Source of the DNA: Bacteroidales bacterium
GTDB taxonomy: Bacteria > Bacteroidota > Bacteroidia > Bacteroidales > 4484-276
NCBI GenBank assembly: GCA_014860585.1
Contig: JACZJL010000093.1
Span: 1 to 64,000 of the forward strand
Length of the DNA stretch: 64,000 nucleotides
Reading direction: 5' to 3'
Of this stretch, positions 52,064 through 62,036 are shown piece after piece (within the stretch, counting starts at the first letter, position 1; each line of letters begins with the position of its first letter). Below the pieces are notes generated by a model. The model ran no database searches and was not told the origin of the DNA. It saw only the letters and a list, made by a program, of their open reading frames with translations. The position numbers and the translations under genes are program-made.

Positions 52064-53092
52064 ATGCAAACATATTTGGTTACCGGCGCTTCAGGATACA
52101 TCGCATCATGGATAGTGAAATTCCTACTGGAACAGGGAGAGAAGGTTCACGGAACAATAAGAAGTCTTAAAAACAAAGAAAAGATCATCCATCTGATCGA
52201 ATTGCAACAAAAGTACCCCGGGCAATTGTCCCTTTTTGAAGCCGATTTGCTCAACATGGGGAGTTTCCGCGAAGCAATGAAAGGATGCAACATTATCCTC
52301 CACACGGCTTCTCCATTCGTAATTGCAAAAATTAAAGATGCTCAGCGGGAGCTGATCCAGCCAGCACTGGAGGGAACACGCAATGTGCTCACTCTGGCCA
52401 ATGAATTTCCGGAAGTAAGAAGGATCGTCGTCACCAGCAGTGTAGCCGCAATTTACAGCGATGCAGCCGACATCAACAAAACGAAAAACAACATGTTTAC
52501 AGAAGAGCACTGGAACACCAAAAGCAATGCGAAGCATAATCCCTACCAATATTCCAAAACCATTGCGGAGCGTGAAGCCTGGAAGATTGCCGGAGAACAG
52601 CAGCAATGGAAATTGACCACCATCAACCCCGGTTTTGTGATGGGGCCTTCGCTGTCGCAAAGAGTTGACTCGACCAGCGTGGATATGATGCGCTCGATTA
52701 TCAACGGCAAGTACAAAAGCGGCGTACCCGATCTCTACTTTGGTGTGGTGGATGTCAGGGACGTGGCAAAAGCCCATATCCTTGCTGCGACCAATGCAAA
52801 CGCAACCGGCCGCCATATCTGTGTAAGCACCACTTTGTCGCTGCTGGAAATGGCCAAAATCCTGAGGGAAAAGTATCCCAACCTGCCCATTCCAAAATCG
52901 GCAGCACCCAAAATTCTCCTTTATATCGCCGGGCCGTTGATGGGTTTCTCCTGGAAATTTATCAACCTGAATGTCGGGATAAAATACAGTTTCGATAATT
53001 CAAAGAGCATCGGTTTGGGAGTAAAATACACGCCCATTCAAAAAACCCTTACCGATCATGCAATGCAGCTGGTGGAAGATGGGTTGGTGTAA
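52064..53092 (+). CDS. NAD(P)-dependent aldehyde or dihydroflavonol reductase-like SDR
   Basis: 342 residues of extended SDR type. Cofactor loop TGASGYIASWIVKFLLEQG, active site YQYSKTIAEREAW, and ILHTASPF, INPGFVMGPSLSQ motifs. Similar to dihydroflavonol reductase/aldehyde reductase (SDR a42) proteins that reduce aldehydes or ketones; substrate unknown. Single gene. Confidence 0.9.
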   Translation: MQTYLVTGASGYIASWIVKFLLEQGEKVHGTIRSLKNKEKIIHLIELQQKYPGQLSLFEADLLNMGSFREAMKGCNIILHTASPFVIAKIKDAQRELIQPALEGTRNVLTLANEFPEVRRIVVTSSVAAIYSDAADINKTKNNMFTEEHWNTKSNAKHNPYQYSKTIAEREAWKIAGEQQQWKLTTINPGFVMGPSLSQRVDSTSVDMMRSIINGKYKSGVPDLYFGVVDVRDVAKAHILAATNANATGRHICVSTTLSLLEMAKILREKYPNLPIPKSAAPKILLYIAGPLMGFSWKFINLNVGIKYSFDNSKSIGLGVKYTPIQKTLTDHAMQLVEDGLV

Positions 53093-53638
53093 CTCGATTT
53101 TCAAATTTGACTCATTTTCCTAAAATTACTTCCCATGATAAGGGTTGTCTATGATAGGTTTAAAATTTGTCGGATAAACCCGACATATTTATGATAATTT
53201 GTCAGATTCGAACTTCAATTTACAAATTCTTTGTGATGAATTTTCAACGCGATGGATTTCTCAAAATACAGAGTATCTAACCATTATCATTGAAAAGTCA
53301 CGCTACCACGTAAATTGCAGCAGGTCTCAGTAACGGTAGTCCTTTTCAAAAAAAAACCCGCCCGTTTCGGGGCAGGGGTCGTTACCTAACGTTACGAGAA
53401 TTTTTCAGGCACCATTTCTTTAACACTTGATTGGATAGTTTCAGCCAACGTAAGAGATTGAGTGGTTTGGCTAATTGTATAAAAATCAATACCTGTACAA
53501 TAAAATGGCAGGGAAATATTCAACCAATGTTGATTTTGCAATTGCAATGATTTAATCCTGGTGTTTTTAATCGTATGTTCCCAGCTTTTCACTGGTAAGA
53601 TAAAATATTTTATTTTTGTAAAATAAATTATCGCAACT
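53093..53638. other. Intergenic gap with a terminator and an unsupported ORF
   Basis: About 540 bases. A terminator-like repeat at 53348-53379 (AAACCCGCCCGTTTCGGGGC) with TTACCTAACGTTACGAGAA matches the 3' ends of the T9SS genes at 54843 and 61983. A 66-codon minus-strand frame (53392-53592) ends right before it, but I find no domain or promoter for it. A -7 box TATTTTTG at 53611-53618 probably serves the DUF4143 gene. Confidence 0.5.
53348..53379 (-). terminator. Terminator-like copy of the T9SS 3' flank
   Basis: CCCGCCCGTTTCGGGGCAGGGG with an A-run on the plus strand (T-run on minus). The adjoining TTACCTAACGTTACGAGAA repeats the sequence after the T9SS genes. Confidence 0.6.
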
Positions 53639-54844
53639 ATGTTAAAATCAACTATTCTGGAGGTAATTGATCTTCAAAAGGAGAGAAATGAGGTGGCCGA
53701 ACCCGGAATTAGCCGTGAACTGCTGTCAGAAATTTCATTAACCGGCGGTCATATCAAAATCATCAGCGGGATAAGACGATGTGGCAAAAGCACGCTGATG
53801 CGCCAGCTTATTGGCGAAGACTCAAACTGCTTATTCCTCAACTTTGAAGACCCAAAACTTACAGGTTTCGATCTGAAAGACTTTAATCGTCTCGATGAAA
53901 TAATTAAAGAACAAGGCCTGAGAAACATCTATTTTGATGAGATTCAGATCGTGCCCGAATGGGAGCGGTACATCAGGGCTTTGCATGATGAAGATTATGC
54001 GGTTTTTCTTACAGGTTCGAATGCATCCATGTTGAGCATCGAGTTGGGGACAAAGTTAACTGGAAGGTACATCCCAAAAGAATTGTTACCGTTTTCGTAC
54101 CGTGAGTTTTTAACTTTCTCCAACCAGGTGGCCTCGGCAGATTCGGCAGTTGATTTCCTTTGCAGGGGCGGATTTCCTGAATATCTTAAATATGGAGATG
54201 AAGACATTTTGCATCAGATACTTTACGATATTATTTACCGGGATATTTCGGTAAGATATCAGGTTAAAAGACACGAAACCTTAAAGCAGTTGGCGATTTA
54301 TCTGATTACCAATGTTTCAAAAACCTTGTCATACAATCAATTACGAAAGACATTTGAGCTGGGTTCAGCAACAACCGCAATTGATTTTTTATCCTATTTC
54401 CAAAACAGCTACCTCTTGTTTGCTATCCCCTTATTTGATTTTTCGCTGAAGAAGCAAATTTATAATCCAAAAAAAGTGTACGCTATTGATACCGGTTTGG
54501 CCGGCGCCAATTCACTTTCCTTTTCAAAAGATACGGGCCGGAAACTTGAAAATGCAGTGTTTTTGCATCTTCGCAGAGATCATGACAGGATATTTTACTT
54601 TGGCGCGTCAGGCGAGTGTGATTTTGTGGTTCAGGATGAGGGGCCGGTTTTCCGATGTTTTCAGGTTTGTTCCCGCCTGGATGAGGAAAATCTGACAAGA
54701 GAAATAAAAGGCATCACAGAAGCAATGAATTATACAGGAACAAGCTCAGGGAATATCATTACCCTCGATCAGGAAGATGAGTTTGAAAAGGATGGGCTGG
54801 TGATTCATGCAATTCCCTTCTGGAAATGGGCAGGGACGGAATAA
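53639..54844 (+). CDS. DUF4143 AAA-type ATPase
   Basis: 401 residues. Walker A ISGIRRCGKSTLMRQLIGED (GKS at about 49-51) and Walker B RNIYFDEIQIVPEWE, followed by the sensor-like LTGSNASMLSIELGTKLTGR and the DUF4143 C-terminal domain from about 225. These ATPases are frequent in prokaryotes, possibly nucleic-acid or toxin-related, with unknown function. Own promoter at 53611-53618. Confidence 0.92.
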   Translation: MLKSTILEVIDLQKERNEVAEPGISRELLSEISLTGGHIKIISGIRRCGKSTLMRQLIGEDSNCLFLNFEDPKLTGFDLKDFNRLDEIIKEQGLRNIYFDEIQIVPEWERYIRALHDEDYAVFLTGSNASMLSIELGTKLTGRYIPKELLPFSYREFLTFSNQVASADSAVDFLCRGGFPEYLKYGDEDILHQILYDIIYRDISVRYQVKRHETLKQLAIYLITNVSKTLSYNQLRKTFELGSATTAIDFLSYFQNSYLLFAIPLFDFSLKKQIYNPKKVYAIDTGLAGANSLSFSKDTGRKLENAVFLHLRRDHDRIFYFGASGECDFVVQDEGPVFRCFQVCSRLDEENLTREIKGITEAMNYTGTSSGNIITLDQEDEFEKDGLVIHAIPFWKWAGTE

Positions 54845-54875
54845 AAAACCCCGCCCGTTTCGGGGCAGGGTTTTT
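54843..54875. terminator. Bidirectional terminator between DUF4143 and T9SS genes
   Basis: AAAAAACCCCGCCCGTTTCG pairs with GGGGCAGGGTTTTT; flanking T and A runs serve both convergent genes. The adjoining TACCTAACGTTTATGAGAA is shared with the copies at 53348 and 61983. Confidence 0.8.
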
Positions 54876-54896
54876 ACCTAACGTTTATGAGAAAAT

Positions 54897-57800
54897 TTAT
54901 TTGACAACCAGTTTCCTTGTTTCAGATAATTCGGTGGTGCGGATGTTTACAAAATAAACTCCGGGGGCAAGGTGGCTGATATTCAACGCGGTATTGTTGC
55001 TGAATGATTCTCTGGCAACAGCTACACCTTTGTTATCGTAGATTTCCACTGTGATGGTTTGATCATTAGCTCCGTTTATAGATAAGTTTAGAACATCACG
55101 GGCTGGGTTGGGAAACATCCGGACGGATGATGCTGAGAATTGATCAATTCCGGTTTGCAGCAGGGTTACATTGGTTACCGCTGAAACAGAATTGGTGAGG
55201 AATGTGCCGGATGCATTGTCCACAGATTGGTCGTATTCAACCTCTAAATCAATTACCTCTCCGGTTTCAGCGCGCAGCAATTTAAAGATGATGGATTCAC
55301 CGGCTGCAAAGCCATTCTTTTCCAGGGTAGTAAAATCGTTACCAAACAAAGTGATGGTTTGGTTTTGGCTGTTGGAATTGATTTGCACATAGCCCCAAAT
55401 CTTACCTGATTCATCAAAAGCGCCGATCATATCACCTGCATTGAAATCAACAAGCGAATTAGCAAGGAAAACGACTGACTGGGTGTAAGGGGTCATTTTG
55501 ATTGTTCCCCATCCTGTTTCCATCGAATTGAATGATTGTGCAGGAGTGAAATTGCTTTTGAGTCCGCCACATTCCGGGAAGGTTACAGTTACCGCATTGG
55601 CTAACTTGATTTTGTAAGCTTTGCCCGGCTCAAAAGTTTCGAGCGTGTAAACTTCAAACTGAGGCCAGAATATCTGTGTGCCGATCAGCTCCTGTATGAT
55701 AACCACCTCATTCAGGTTACCGCCAAACATCTCCATCACATCAGCCGGACATTCAGAAAGTACCGGCAGATAGCTCCAGCCGGCAGGTATCGTCATTGTT
55801 CCTGAAACATAATCTGCCCCGCCAATCATAAACTCAACATCTTCGGTCACTTTGGCCACGTAGCCTGAATTGCTGTTCCAGTTGCCGATGGTGTTAACAC
55901 CTTGTTGAGGCCAATACATCGTAGTCAGGTTGCTGAGTATGGTCAGGTTGCTGACAATGGGGGCAAACAGATCTTCCACGGCAGGAGTAAACGGAACAAT
56001 GTAACTGGACATGCTGTTCCATCCCTGATTTAGTATAAAGTATTGAATATAAGCGGCTTTTAGACTTGTGAGCATGGAGATTCCCAGGCTTTGGAAATTT
56101 CCCTGGCTGGGCTGGTTGGGATCATAAGTAGCTATTGCGGTAAATTCTTCGGGATTTCCGCATCGGCTCAATCTCCAGTGGAAAGGTTCACCGGAATCAA
56201 ATCCGTCTTTTTCGGGAGTTGTGGGGTCATCTGCATAGGCCATAAATCCAACATTACCGGTTCCGGTCCATTGAATGGCGCCGCCGCAGGTTTCTTCACC
56301 GTCGTCGTTGAGGAAGAAAACACCAATCCAGTCGTAGGGCGCAAGCGGTTCTCCAAAGATTTCAGGCGCAGCATCAACGGGAATGATAATGATGTGCTGG
56401 CTGCCGGTAACAGCGTAATTCCAGGGACTTAAACATGGAAGCGCATTGACGGTAATTGTCCAGTCCTGCGTGTTGCCGGCTTCGGCGGTAACGGTGTAAA
56501 CAACCGGGTTGGTAAAGTCGTTCGGGGTTACCGCACTCACCTGAGTGACGGTTCCTACCATGGCAGATGCTCCATCAGATAAGGTAAAAGTAGCGACCAG
56601 ATCAGAAAGATTTGCATTCTCAAGAACTTCAAGGGTTATTGACGATGTAACAGGATCAATTTGCCCGTTTACATCATTAAACAATGATGGGTTTTCTTCA
56701 GTATTAAAAGAAAAAGACAAGATGTTTGCTATTATACTTGGCGGACAATTGGCCGTTGCCGATTGCTCGATATAGTATTGTGTACCGGCGCCGGTAAAAA
56801 GCTGATTTCCTTCACCATCCAGCAATTCCCATGAGTGTTCTGCATTATATAGTCCATCACCGTAATAAATGAAAGTTATCAAATCTCCTTCTTCGGCATA
56901 AACCGGTAATTCATAGACCACCCCTGCCGGTTTGGTGATATAATCATAATATAGTACCCAGTTAATGTAAACCTGAGCCCAATCGCCAAACCAACCATCG
57001 TTGTACTGCGAGTATAAAGTCAATTTATGCCTGCAACCATCGTAAACATCTATAACCCTTGAAATTGTATTGTTTTCCAGGTTGCCATCGCCACCCGGAT
57101 CGGAAACAGTAAGTACCACGTCATAAGCGCCTGCAACAGCAGGTGTCCAGTCGGGGAAAACCAAATCGGTTTCCTGAATTGAACCGAGGTTGGTAACACT
57201 TAATGTTTCGCTGTAATCGTCCCCGATCTCAACGGTAACATCGAAAGATGCGGCGCTCAATCCGTAATTTCCGACTTTCACATTCACAGGTGTTGTTTCA
57301 CCCACGCCAAATCTATCTTTTACCACTTCCGGGGTTTCCACATAAAAGGCCACGGCATCTACTTCCTCAAGCACCAGCGGATCTTTAATGGCAAAACCCG
57401 AAATCCATGTTTCCAGATTGTTTGTAAGGGAAGTGAATAAACCGGTGGTAATATCGTAGTAACCATAACGGTCGTCACCCAATCCATGGGCATAGGAATA
57501 AAGCCGGTTCAAAGTTGGTTCGTAGCTTAATGCCTGAAAGTTATCTGCGTTGAAACCAATTGGCCCAATCACAGTCTTTGTTCCCGTTGCCGGATCAATC
57601 TTTACAAGCTGTTCGGCACTAATATCAATAGAATACAAATAACCATCCGGAAGGAACTCGAGGCCTAATGTACGGTCAAGAATAAGACTCGTTCCACTGA
57701 TCTCAGTCATTTCAAGGGTGCCCAGATCAATGGTGCATAAAGACTTCCACAATGAAGTTGGATTGATTACTATCATATACATGGTGGATGTTGCCGCATC

Positions 57801-59507
57801 ATAAGCCATACTCATTGGTATAACCGATGCTCCGTTAAGCAACAGCGGCCCGATCGGAACCTCAATGCCATTGTCAGTTTTGATAATCAGACGATTATTA
57901 TGTCCGTCAGCAACATAACACACACCATTAACAAAAGTTGCATCCACTTCTTTCGGATAGGTAAAAGAAGGATCAACGGTATTATCGGCAATGAAGGTCT
58001 GTTTCCCTGTAATCACATCTACGCTTACAAACTCCAGTTCGTTAAAGTTGTTGGCATAAGCGCTTTTAGTATAAACAAACGGCCCTAACAGTTCGCCATT
58101 GGATACCCCCGTTCCGCCATTGCCGATGTCATTTACAGCAGTTACGCGGTAAGCATAAAATCCAAATGCCGGCAGGGTGTTATCAATAAAAGGCTGAGTA
58201 CCCGACCAGTTGTTAGCCAGCACCGTGCTGTCGGGCATTCGGACAAGTGTGTACCCGGTTGCACCAGTAAAATATCCTCCGTTTAATCCTTCCGTAGGTT
58301 CATCCCAGGTGATTTCTGCGTCATTGCCATTATTTACCGGTATTAAAAGTACATTGGCAGGTGCTGCGGGAACGTCCTCTCCTACATAAACCGTTACAGT
58401 AGTTTTTGGGCTGTTGCCGTTGCTGTTGGTAGCGAAAATTTCATATTGATACACCCCAGGCTGGGTGGGAGTATCGGTAAAGGTTTCTGCGGCACCGATA
58501 ACGGGAGAAGTGTTTTCGTGAATCAAAACATCATTGCGGTATATGGAAACAGAAGACAATGAAGGAAGCGGACTCCCCGATTGCGTTATTGAAGGGTTGG
58601 TCCATGCCAGTTCGGCAGACAAAGCGCCCATGGCTGCCGGTGTAACCGCGAAATCATCAATGACCTCGGGAGCTTCTGGAGAGCCAACATAACCGAAAAC
58701 AGTGAAGGGCGCTCCCTGCTTGTAAATTATGCCACCCAGACTGGACCAGGTAGTTCCATTGTTAAATGTAGTTATTGCATTCCCGGTAATGGGCTGTCCG
58801 GTAATGGTAACAGGGATTATAGCTGCAGGGCCATATCCGGCAGAGCCTTCAATAGTATAATCAATCCAATAGGTTCCGGGCTGAAGTTCCAGACCGGGAG
58901 TTCTGCAATCAACCACCATGACGGGGCGATTGGTCTGTGTCAGGTTATTGCCCCGGTAACAATTCGCCCATTCGGTGTTGATAAGCCTGCTGGTAACCAG
59001 GTTGCCCCAAATGACAGTTCCCCCTGCATTGGGCGCAGCGCTCCATACCTGTATGTAAGCATTTTGGATCGGTGAAGGAGAGGTAGGGGAAGTTGACTGG
59101 TATGCGTACAATCGAATAACATCAATCGCCCAACTGTCAGTACCACTAACCACTAAATCATCCGACATTCGGTAATTGGGCCAGTTCACCTGATAGCCAG
59201 CCTGCTGATATGGCGCATTGGTAAAGGAGAAGTCAGCCCCTCCCACACCCCCGCCGGGATGGGTTACGAATGGGCCGTTATCAAAAAGTTTACTAATTCC
59301 TCTTGTGCCGGTTTGCTCTTTAGGCAATTCTGAATGTTTTGGCAACACGCCGGGCGCCATTTTAGTAGCTTGAGGTGTAATGCCATACTGCCGCATGATC
59401 CTTATTATCTCATCATCATCGGGCAACGTTGTTTCCTGAGAAAATGATACAGCACTGATGAGCATTAAAAACACCAGTACAAAACCTGTTAATGTAAATC
59501 TTTTCAT
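54897..59507 (-). CDS. Giant secreted T9SS multidomain protein
   Basis: 1536 residues. Signal peptide about 1-23, then IRLYAYQSTSPTSPSPIQNA-type N-terminal beta domain; two fibronectin type III domains (about 285-375 and 376-480); a beta-propeller region (about 485-725, ADGHNNRLIIKTDNG, FQALSYEPTLNRLYSYAHG); a CARDB-like domain (about 730-845); further beta-rich modules; and a C-terminal Por sorting domain (last 80 residues, SVRMFPNPARDVLNLS). Residues about 1180-1536 form a module repeated in the protein at 62037-64000, including SMSSYIVPFTPAVEDLFAPI and GNSQNQ-like repeats. Probably a surface or secreted adhesin or binding protein. Confidence 0.92.
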   Translation of the reverse strand: MKRFTLTGFVLVFLMLISAVSFSQETTLPDDDEIIRIMRQYGITPQATKMAPGVLPKHSELPKEQTGTRGISKLFDNGPFVTHPGGGVGGADFSFTNAPYQQAGYQVNWPNYRMSDDLVVSGTDSWAIDVIRLYAYQSTSPTSPSPIQNAYIQVWSAAPNAGGTVIWGNLVTSRLINTEWANCYRGNNLTQTNRPVMVVDCRTPGLELQPGTYWIDYTIEGSAGYGPAAIIPVTITGQPITGNAITTFNNGTTWSSLGGIIYKQGAPFTVFGYVGSPEAPEVIDDFAVTPAAMGALSAELAWTNPSITQSGSPLPSLSSVSIYRNDVLIHENTSPVIGAAETFTDTPTQPGVYQYEIFATNSNGNSPKTTVTVYVGEDVPAAPANVLLIPVNNGNDAEITWDEPTEGLNGGYFTGATGYTLVRMPDSTVLANNWSGTQPFIDNTLPAFGFYAYRVTAVNDIGNGGTGVSNGELLGPFVYTKSAYANNFNELEFVSVDVITGKQTFIADNTVDPSFTYPKEVDATFVNGVCYVADGHNNRLIIKTDNGIEVPIGPLLLNGASVIPMSMAYDAATSTMYMIVINPTSLWKSLCTIDLGTLEMTEISGTSLILDRTLGLEFLPDGYLYSIDISAEQLVKIDPATGTKTVIGPIGFNADNFQALSYEPTLNRLYSYAHGLGDDRYGYYDITTGLFTSLTNNLETWISGFAIKDPLVLEEVDAVAFYVETPEVVKDRFGVGETTPVNVKVGNYGLSAASFDVTVEIGDDYSETLSVTNLGSIQETDLVFPDWTPAVAGAYDVVLTVSDPGGDGNLENNTISRVIDVYDGCRHKLTLYSQYNDGWFGDWAQVYINWVLYYDYITKPAGVVYELPVYAEEGDLITFIYYGDGLYNAEHSWELLDGEGNQLFTGAGTQYYIEQSATANCPPSIIANILSFSFNTEENPSLFNDVNGQIDPVTSSITLEVLENANLSDLVATFTLSDGASAMVGTVTQVSAVTPNDFTNPVVYTVTAEAGNTQDWTITVNALPCLSPWNYAVTGSQHIIIIPVDAAPEIFGEPLAPYDWIGVFFLNDDGEETCGGAIQWTGTGNVGFMAYADDPTTPEKDGFDSGEPFHWRLSRCGNPEEFTAIATYDPNQPSQGNFQSLGISMLTSLKAAYIQYFILNQGWNSMSSYIVPFTPAVEDLFAPIVSNLTILSNLTTMYWPQQGVNTIGNWNSNSGYVAKVTEDVEFMIGGADYVSGTMTIPAGWSYLPVLSECPADVMEMFGGNLNEVVIIQELIGTQIFWPQFEVYTLETFEPGKAYKIKLANAVTVTFPECGGLKSNFTPAQSFNSMETGWGTIKMTPYTQSVVFLANSLVDFNAGDMIGAFDESGKIWGYVQINSNSQNQTITLFGNDFTTLEKNGFAAGESIIFKLLRAETGEVIDLEVEYDQSVDNASGTFLTNSVSAVTNVTLLQTGIDQFSASSVRMFPNPARDVLNLSINGANDQTITVEIYDNKGVAVARESFSNNTALNISHLAPGVYFVNIRTTELSETRKLVVK

Positions 59508-59549
59508 AAATTGAAATGTTTAGTTATTAATAAAAAGTGAATGATTAAT

Positions 59550-59738
59550 CTATTTATTGTCATCATTGTCTGAAACCGGCTTACTAAAGCGTTGAATGAT
59601 TCCTTGCAGAACCCTTGTTTCTTCAGTGATCTTTGAAATGATCTCCTCCTGGTCGGGGGTTGCGTCATTGTTTTTTGAGCTTAACCTGATTTTTGGCACT
59701 CTGCCTCCTTTTGTTGCTGCTTTTTTACTTTTTGCCAT
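59550..59738 (-). CDS. Small basic hypothetical protein
   Basis: 62 residues from MAKSKKAATKGGRVPKIRLS. A Lys/Ala-rich N-terminus, then NDATPDQEEIISKITEETRV and LQGIIQRFSKPVSDNDDNK. No recognised family; could bind nucleic acid. Precedes the T9SS gene by 42 bases on the same strand and may be cotranscribed. Two direct repeats of CAATTCTATTACAAG stand upstream. Confidence 0.4.
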   Translation of the reverse strand: MAKSKKAATKGGRVPKIRLSSKNNDATPDQEEIISKITEETRVLQGIIQRFSKPVSDNDDNK

Positions 59739-59800
59739 GGCATTGAAATTTTTGCCAAAAGTAGGGTCGGCTTCTTCCTGCGCCAAATTTTGGGGTATAT

Positions 59801-59848
59801 CAATTCTATTACAAGTGTAGAAAAAGGATAGTACAATTCTATTACAAG
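59801..59848. repeat. Direct repeat CAATTCTATTACAAG, 33 bp apart
   Basis: Copies at 59801-59815 and 59834-59848, a start-to-start distance of 33 bp, close to three helical turns. They lie upstream of the small gene at 59550-59738 and could be two operator sites for one regulator. Confidence 0.6.
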
Positions 59849-59897
59849 CTCTGACAAAGAGTTGGATTACAGATGATTGTGTAATTTTGGTGTAACT

Positions 59898-60083
59898 AGT
59901 GCCAGCCAGAAAACCTTAATGTAGAAAATCATTGTTTACCCCAACCCTCCCGAAGTCTCGGGATAAATTCCGGGAGCAATGATTTTCAACGATTTACTCC
60001 CTTTTCCCGTAGGGATCCCCTTGGGAAGGGCTGGTTAAATAAATCGTTGAAAATCTATTTTAAGTAGTTTTCAGGCTGGCACT
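59898..60083 (+). mobile_element. MITE-like element, copy with AACT target duplication
   Basis: 186 bp. Ends AGTGCCAGCCAGAAAAC and its reverse complement GTTTTCAGGCTGGCACT; the core matches the copy at 43281-43445 (AATCATTGTTTACCCCAACC, then CAATGATTTTCAACGATTTA). Flanked by AACT on both sides, a 4-bp target duplication. It lies 2 bases downstream of the stop of the TPR gene at 60086. Confidence 0.85.
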
Positions 60084-60085
60084 AA

Positions 60086-61849
60086 CTAAAAAGTACTGAG
60101 AAAGGTTGTGATGGAGATATTGGAGTTGGTAAGGTTTAGTTGTTTCCTCAGCCTTACCCTTGCCTGTTCGATGGCGCGAACGCTCTGCCCGGTGATGGAG
60201 GATATTTCTTTGGTATTCATATCCAAAAACAGAAATGCACACAGCCGCTTTTCATTCAGCGTAAGATTGGGGTTGATTTTAGTCAATTTCTCATAAAACT
60301 CATTGTACACCTCAGTAAACCGGAGTTCGAACTCCTTCCAAACCATTTCATTTTTGTCTTTCTCAAATTCGTCAATGATATTGAGCACTGCGAATTGGTT
60401 TTCACGCTTGAAATGCGGCACTTTTTCTTTCAGCAGTTTTATGAGTTCGATCTTTCTTTCATTGATTCTGACCATATTCAATGCCTGTGTGGTCAATTCC
60501 CTGTTCAGCCTTTCGAGCTTAATATCCTGAATTTTCTTTGTCAACAGGTTGTTCCTGATTTTTATGCGTTGCTTCTGGTTCAATAAAAACAGCACGGAAA
60601 CACCAAACCCAATGATCAGGCCTGAAATAATCAGAATTAATCTCAGTCTGGACTGCTGGTGTTCATGTTCTTTTTGAAGTTGACCGTAATTGTATTTCAA
60701 CTCCATAGCCATCAAATTTTGATCTGCCAACGCTTTATCGTACCAATTCCGAAGATAAATATACCTGTCTAAGTACTTGTATGCCAATTCGTGATGCTGC
60801 AGTTGCCTGTGAATCTTGTGAAGACGATAAATAAATTCGATCCTGAGTTTTGGCAAGATGCTGTAAACTGAGTCTTCGAGCGCCAGATTAAAATACCTTA
60901 TTGATTCATCGAAATTCTCTCTCTTTTGATAAAGTATCGCCAGGTTGGCATAGATAGTTGATCTGCTTTGTCCGCCGGAAATATCCGGGCTGATACTATC
61001 GAGCAATCGCAATGCTTCGAGCGATGTTTTTTCTCCTTCGTCAAGATCATTATTATTGATGCTTACACTTGCTAAATTGGCAAGGTAGTAGGCAAAAAGG
61101 AGTGTGTTTTTTGACTCCTTACTCATTTGTAAAACACGATCAAGGTAGATTTTCGCGCTGTCCATATCACCATTTCTATGATGGTAAACGCTCATCTGGT
61201 GATAATTCACTATGAGATTTTCGAGGTTCCCGGTTTGTTTATCAATTTCAATGGCTTCATTAAAATAATCTCTGGCCCTTTCTAATGAACTTTTTTCCAG
61301 GTAAAGATTTCCGATGTCGGTGAGTGTACGCGAATAAAGTGCAGAATCTCCGGCTTCTATGCTCAGGTCGGCCGCTTTAAGGAAATGATCCAGTGCAATG
61401 TCGGAGTTGTTGATCCTGAAATTCAATTTGCCAAAGTAAAAATTTACCAACGCCTCTAAACCCGGGTCATCTGCTTTTTTCAGGTTCTGCTGAGCCAGGT
61501 TCAGCATTTCGAGCGCTTCCGCATTTTTAAAATTTGCCATGTAAATTCTTGAGGAAGTAATGGCAAGATTAATTACTCCCGACTGATAATTGATGGAATC
61601 GCTGACATCAATCAGCCTGCTGATTTCGGCAAGTTTCAATGAATCATAGGTGAGGTTTTCGCCAAATACAACATTCAAACTGTCAATTTCACTTTTCAGA
61701 CCGGCATGTTCCAACTGTGGTTGATGCTGGCAGGAAGCCACAATCAATACGAATCCAATAAAATAAAAACCAATAACCTTGTCTATGTGAATGATTGACA
61801 GACACAACCTGATTAATGACTGAAATTTTGTTTTAAACTTTACCACCAT
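60086..61849 (-). CDS. TPR lipoprotein with transmembrane helix and C-terminal LuxR-type helix-turn-helix
   Basis: 587 residues from MVVKFKTKFQSLIRLCLSII; the longer frame to 61984 would start upstream of the -7 box at 61872-61879. Lipobox LIVASC, then TPR repeats over about 60-370 (NSDIALDHFLKAADLSIEAG, YHHRNGDMDSAKIYLDRVL), a membrane helix (LRLILIISGLIIGFGVSVLF), a coiled coil, and a C-terminal HTH region: LTLNEKRLCAFLFLDMNTKE and ISSITGQSVRAIEQARVRLR. Typical Bacteroidota sensor-like regulator; the cytoplasmic HTH part may control neighbouring genes. A MITE sits at its stop. Confidence 0.88.
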   Translation of the reverse strand: MVVKFKTKFQSLIRLCLSIIHIDKVIGFYFIGFVLIVASCQHQPQLEHAGLKSEIDSLNVVFGENLTYDSLKLAEISRLIDVSDSINYQSGVINLAITSSRIYMANFKNAEALEMLNLAQQNLKKADDPGLEALVNFYFGKLNFRINNSDIALDHFLKAADLSIEAGDSALYSRTLTDIGNLYLEKSSLERARDYFNEAIEIDKQTGNLENLIVNYHQMSVYHHRNGDMDSAKIYLDRVLQMSKESKNTLLFAYYLANLASVSINNNDLDEGEKTSLEALRLLDSISPDISGGQSRSTIYANLAILYQKRENFDESIRYFNLALEDSVYSILPKLRIEFIYRLHKIHRQLQHHELAYKYLDRYIYLRNWYDKALADQNLMAMELKYNYGQLQKEHEHQQSRLRLILIISGLIIGFGVSVLFLLNQKQRIKIRNNLLTKKIQDIKLERLNRELTTQALNMVRINERKIELIKLLKEKVPHFKRENQFAVLNIIDEFEKDKNEMVWKEFELRFTEVYNEFYEKLTKINPNLTLNEKRLCAFLFLDMNTKEISSITGQSVRAIEQARVRLRKQLNLTNSNISITTFLSTF

Positions 61850-61871
61850 CAAACATTGGTTTTTACCAGGG

Positions 61872-61879
61872 CAAAGATA
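61872..61879 (-). promoter_or_regulatory. -7 box of the TPR/HTH gene
   Basis: The minus strand reads TATCTTTG, about 23 bases before the ATG at 61849. It supports that start. Confidence 0.55.
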
Positions 61880-61982
61880 TTCAAATAGCTGCAAACCGTT
61901 TGGATTAGGTTCACTGCATGTCCTAATTTTAAAACATGCTGCAAAATGATGTTTTGATAAAGAGATCAATCTGCTTTCAAAC

Positions 61983-62015
61983 AAAAAACCCCGCTCCTTT
62001 CGGGGCAGGGTTTTT
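61983..62015 (-). terminator. Terminator of the T9SS gene at 62037
   Basis: CCCCGCTCCTTTCGGGGCAGGG with A and T runs; the conserved TTTTTACCTAACGTTTATGAG joins it to the gene end. Third member of the family with 53348 and 54843. Confidence 0.8.
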
Positions 62016-62036
62016 ACCTAACGTTTATGAGAATAG

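Noticed and set aside
52124-52816. 230-codon antisense frame over the SDR gene
   Set aside because: The sense gene carries cofactor loop and YxxxK in the right order; the antisense translation is Cys/His-rich noise.
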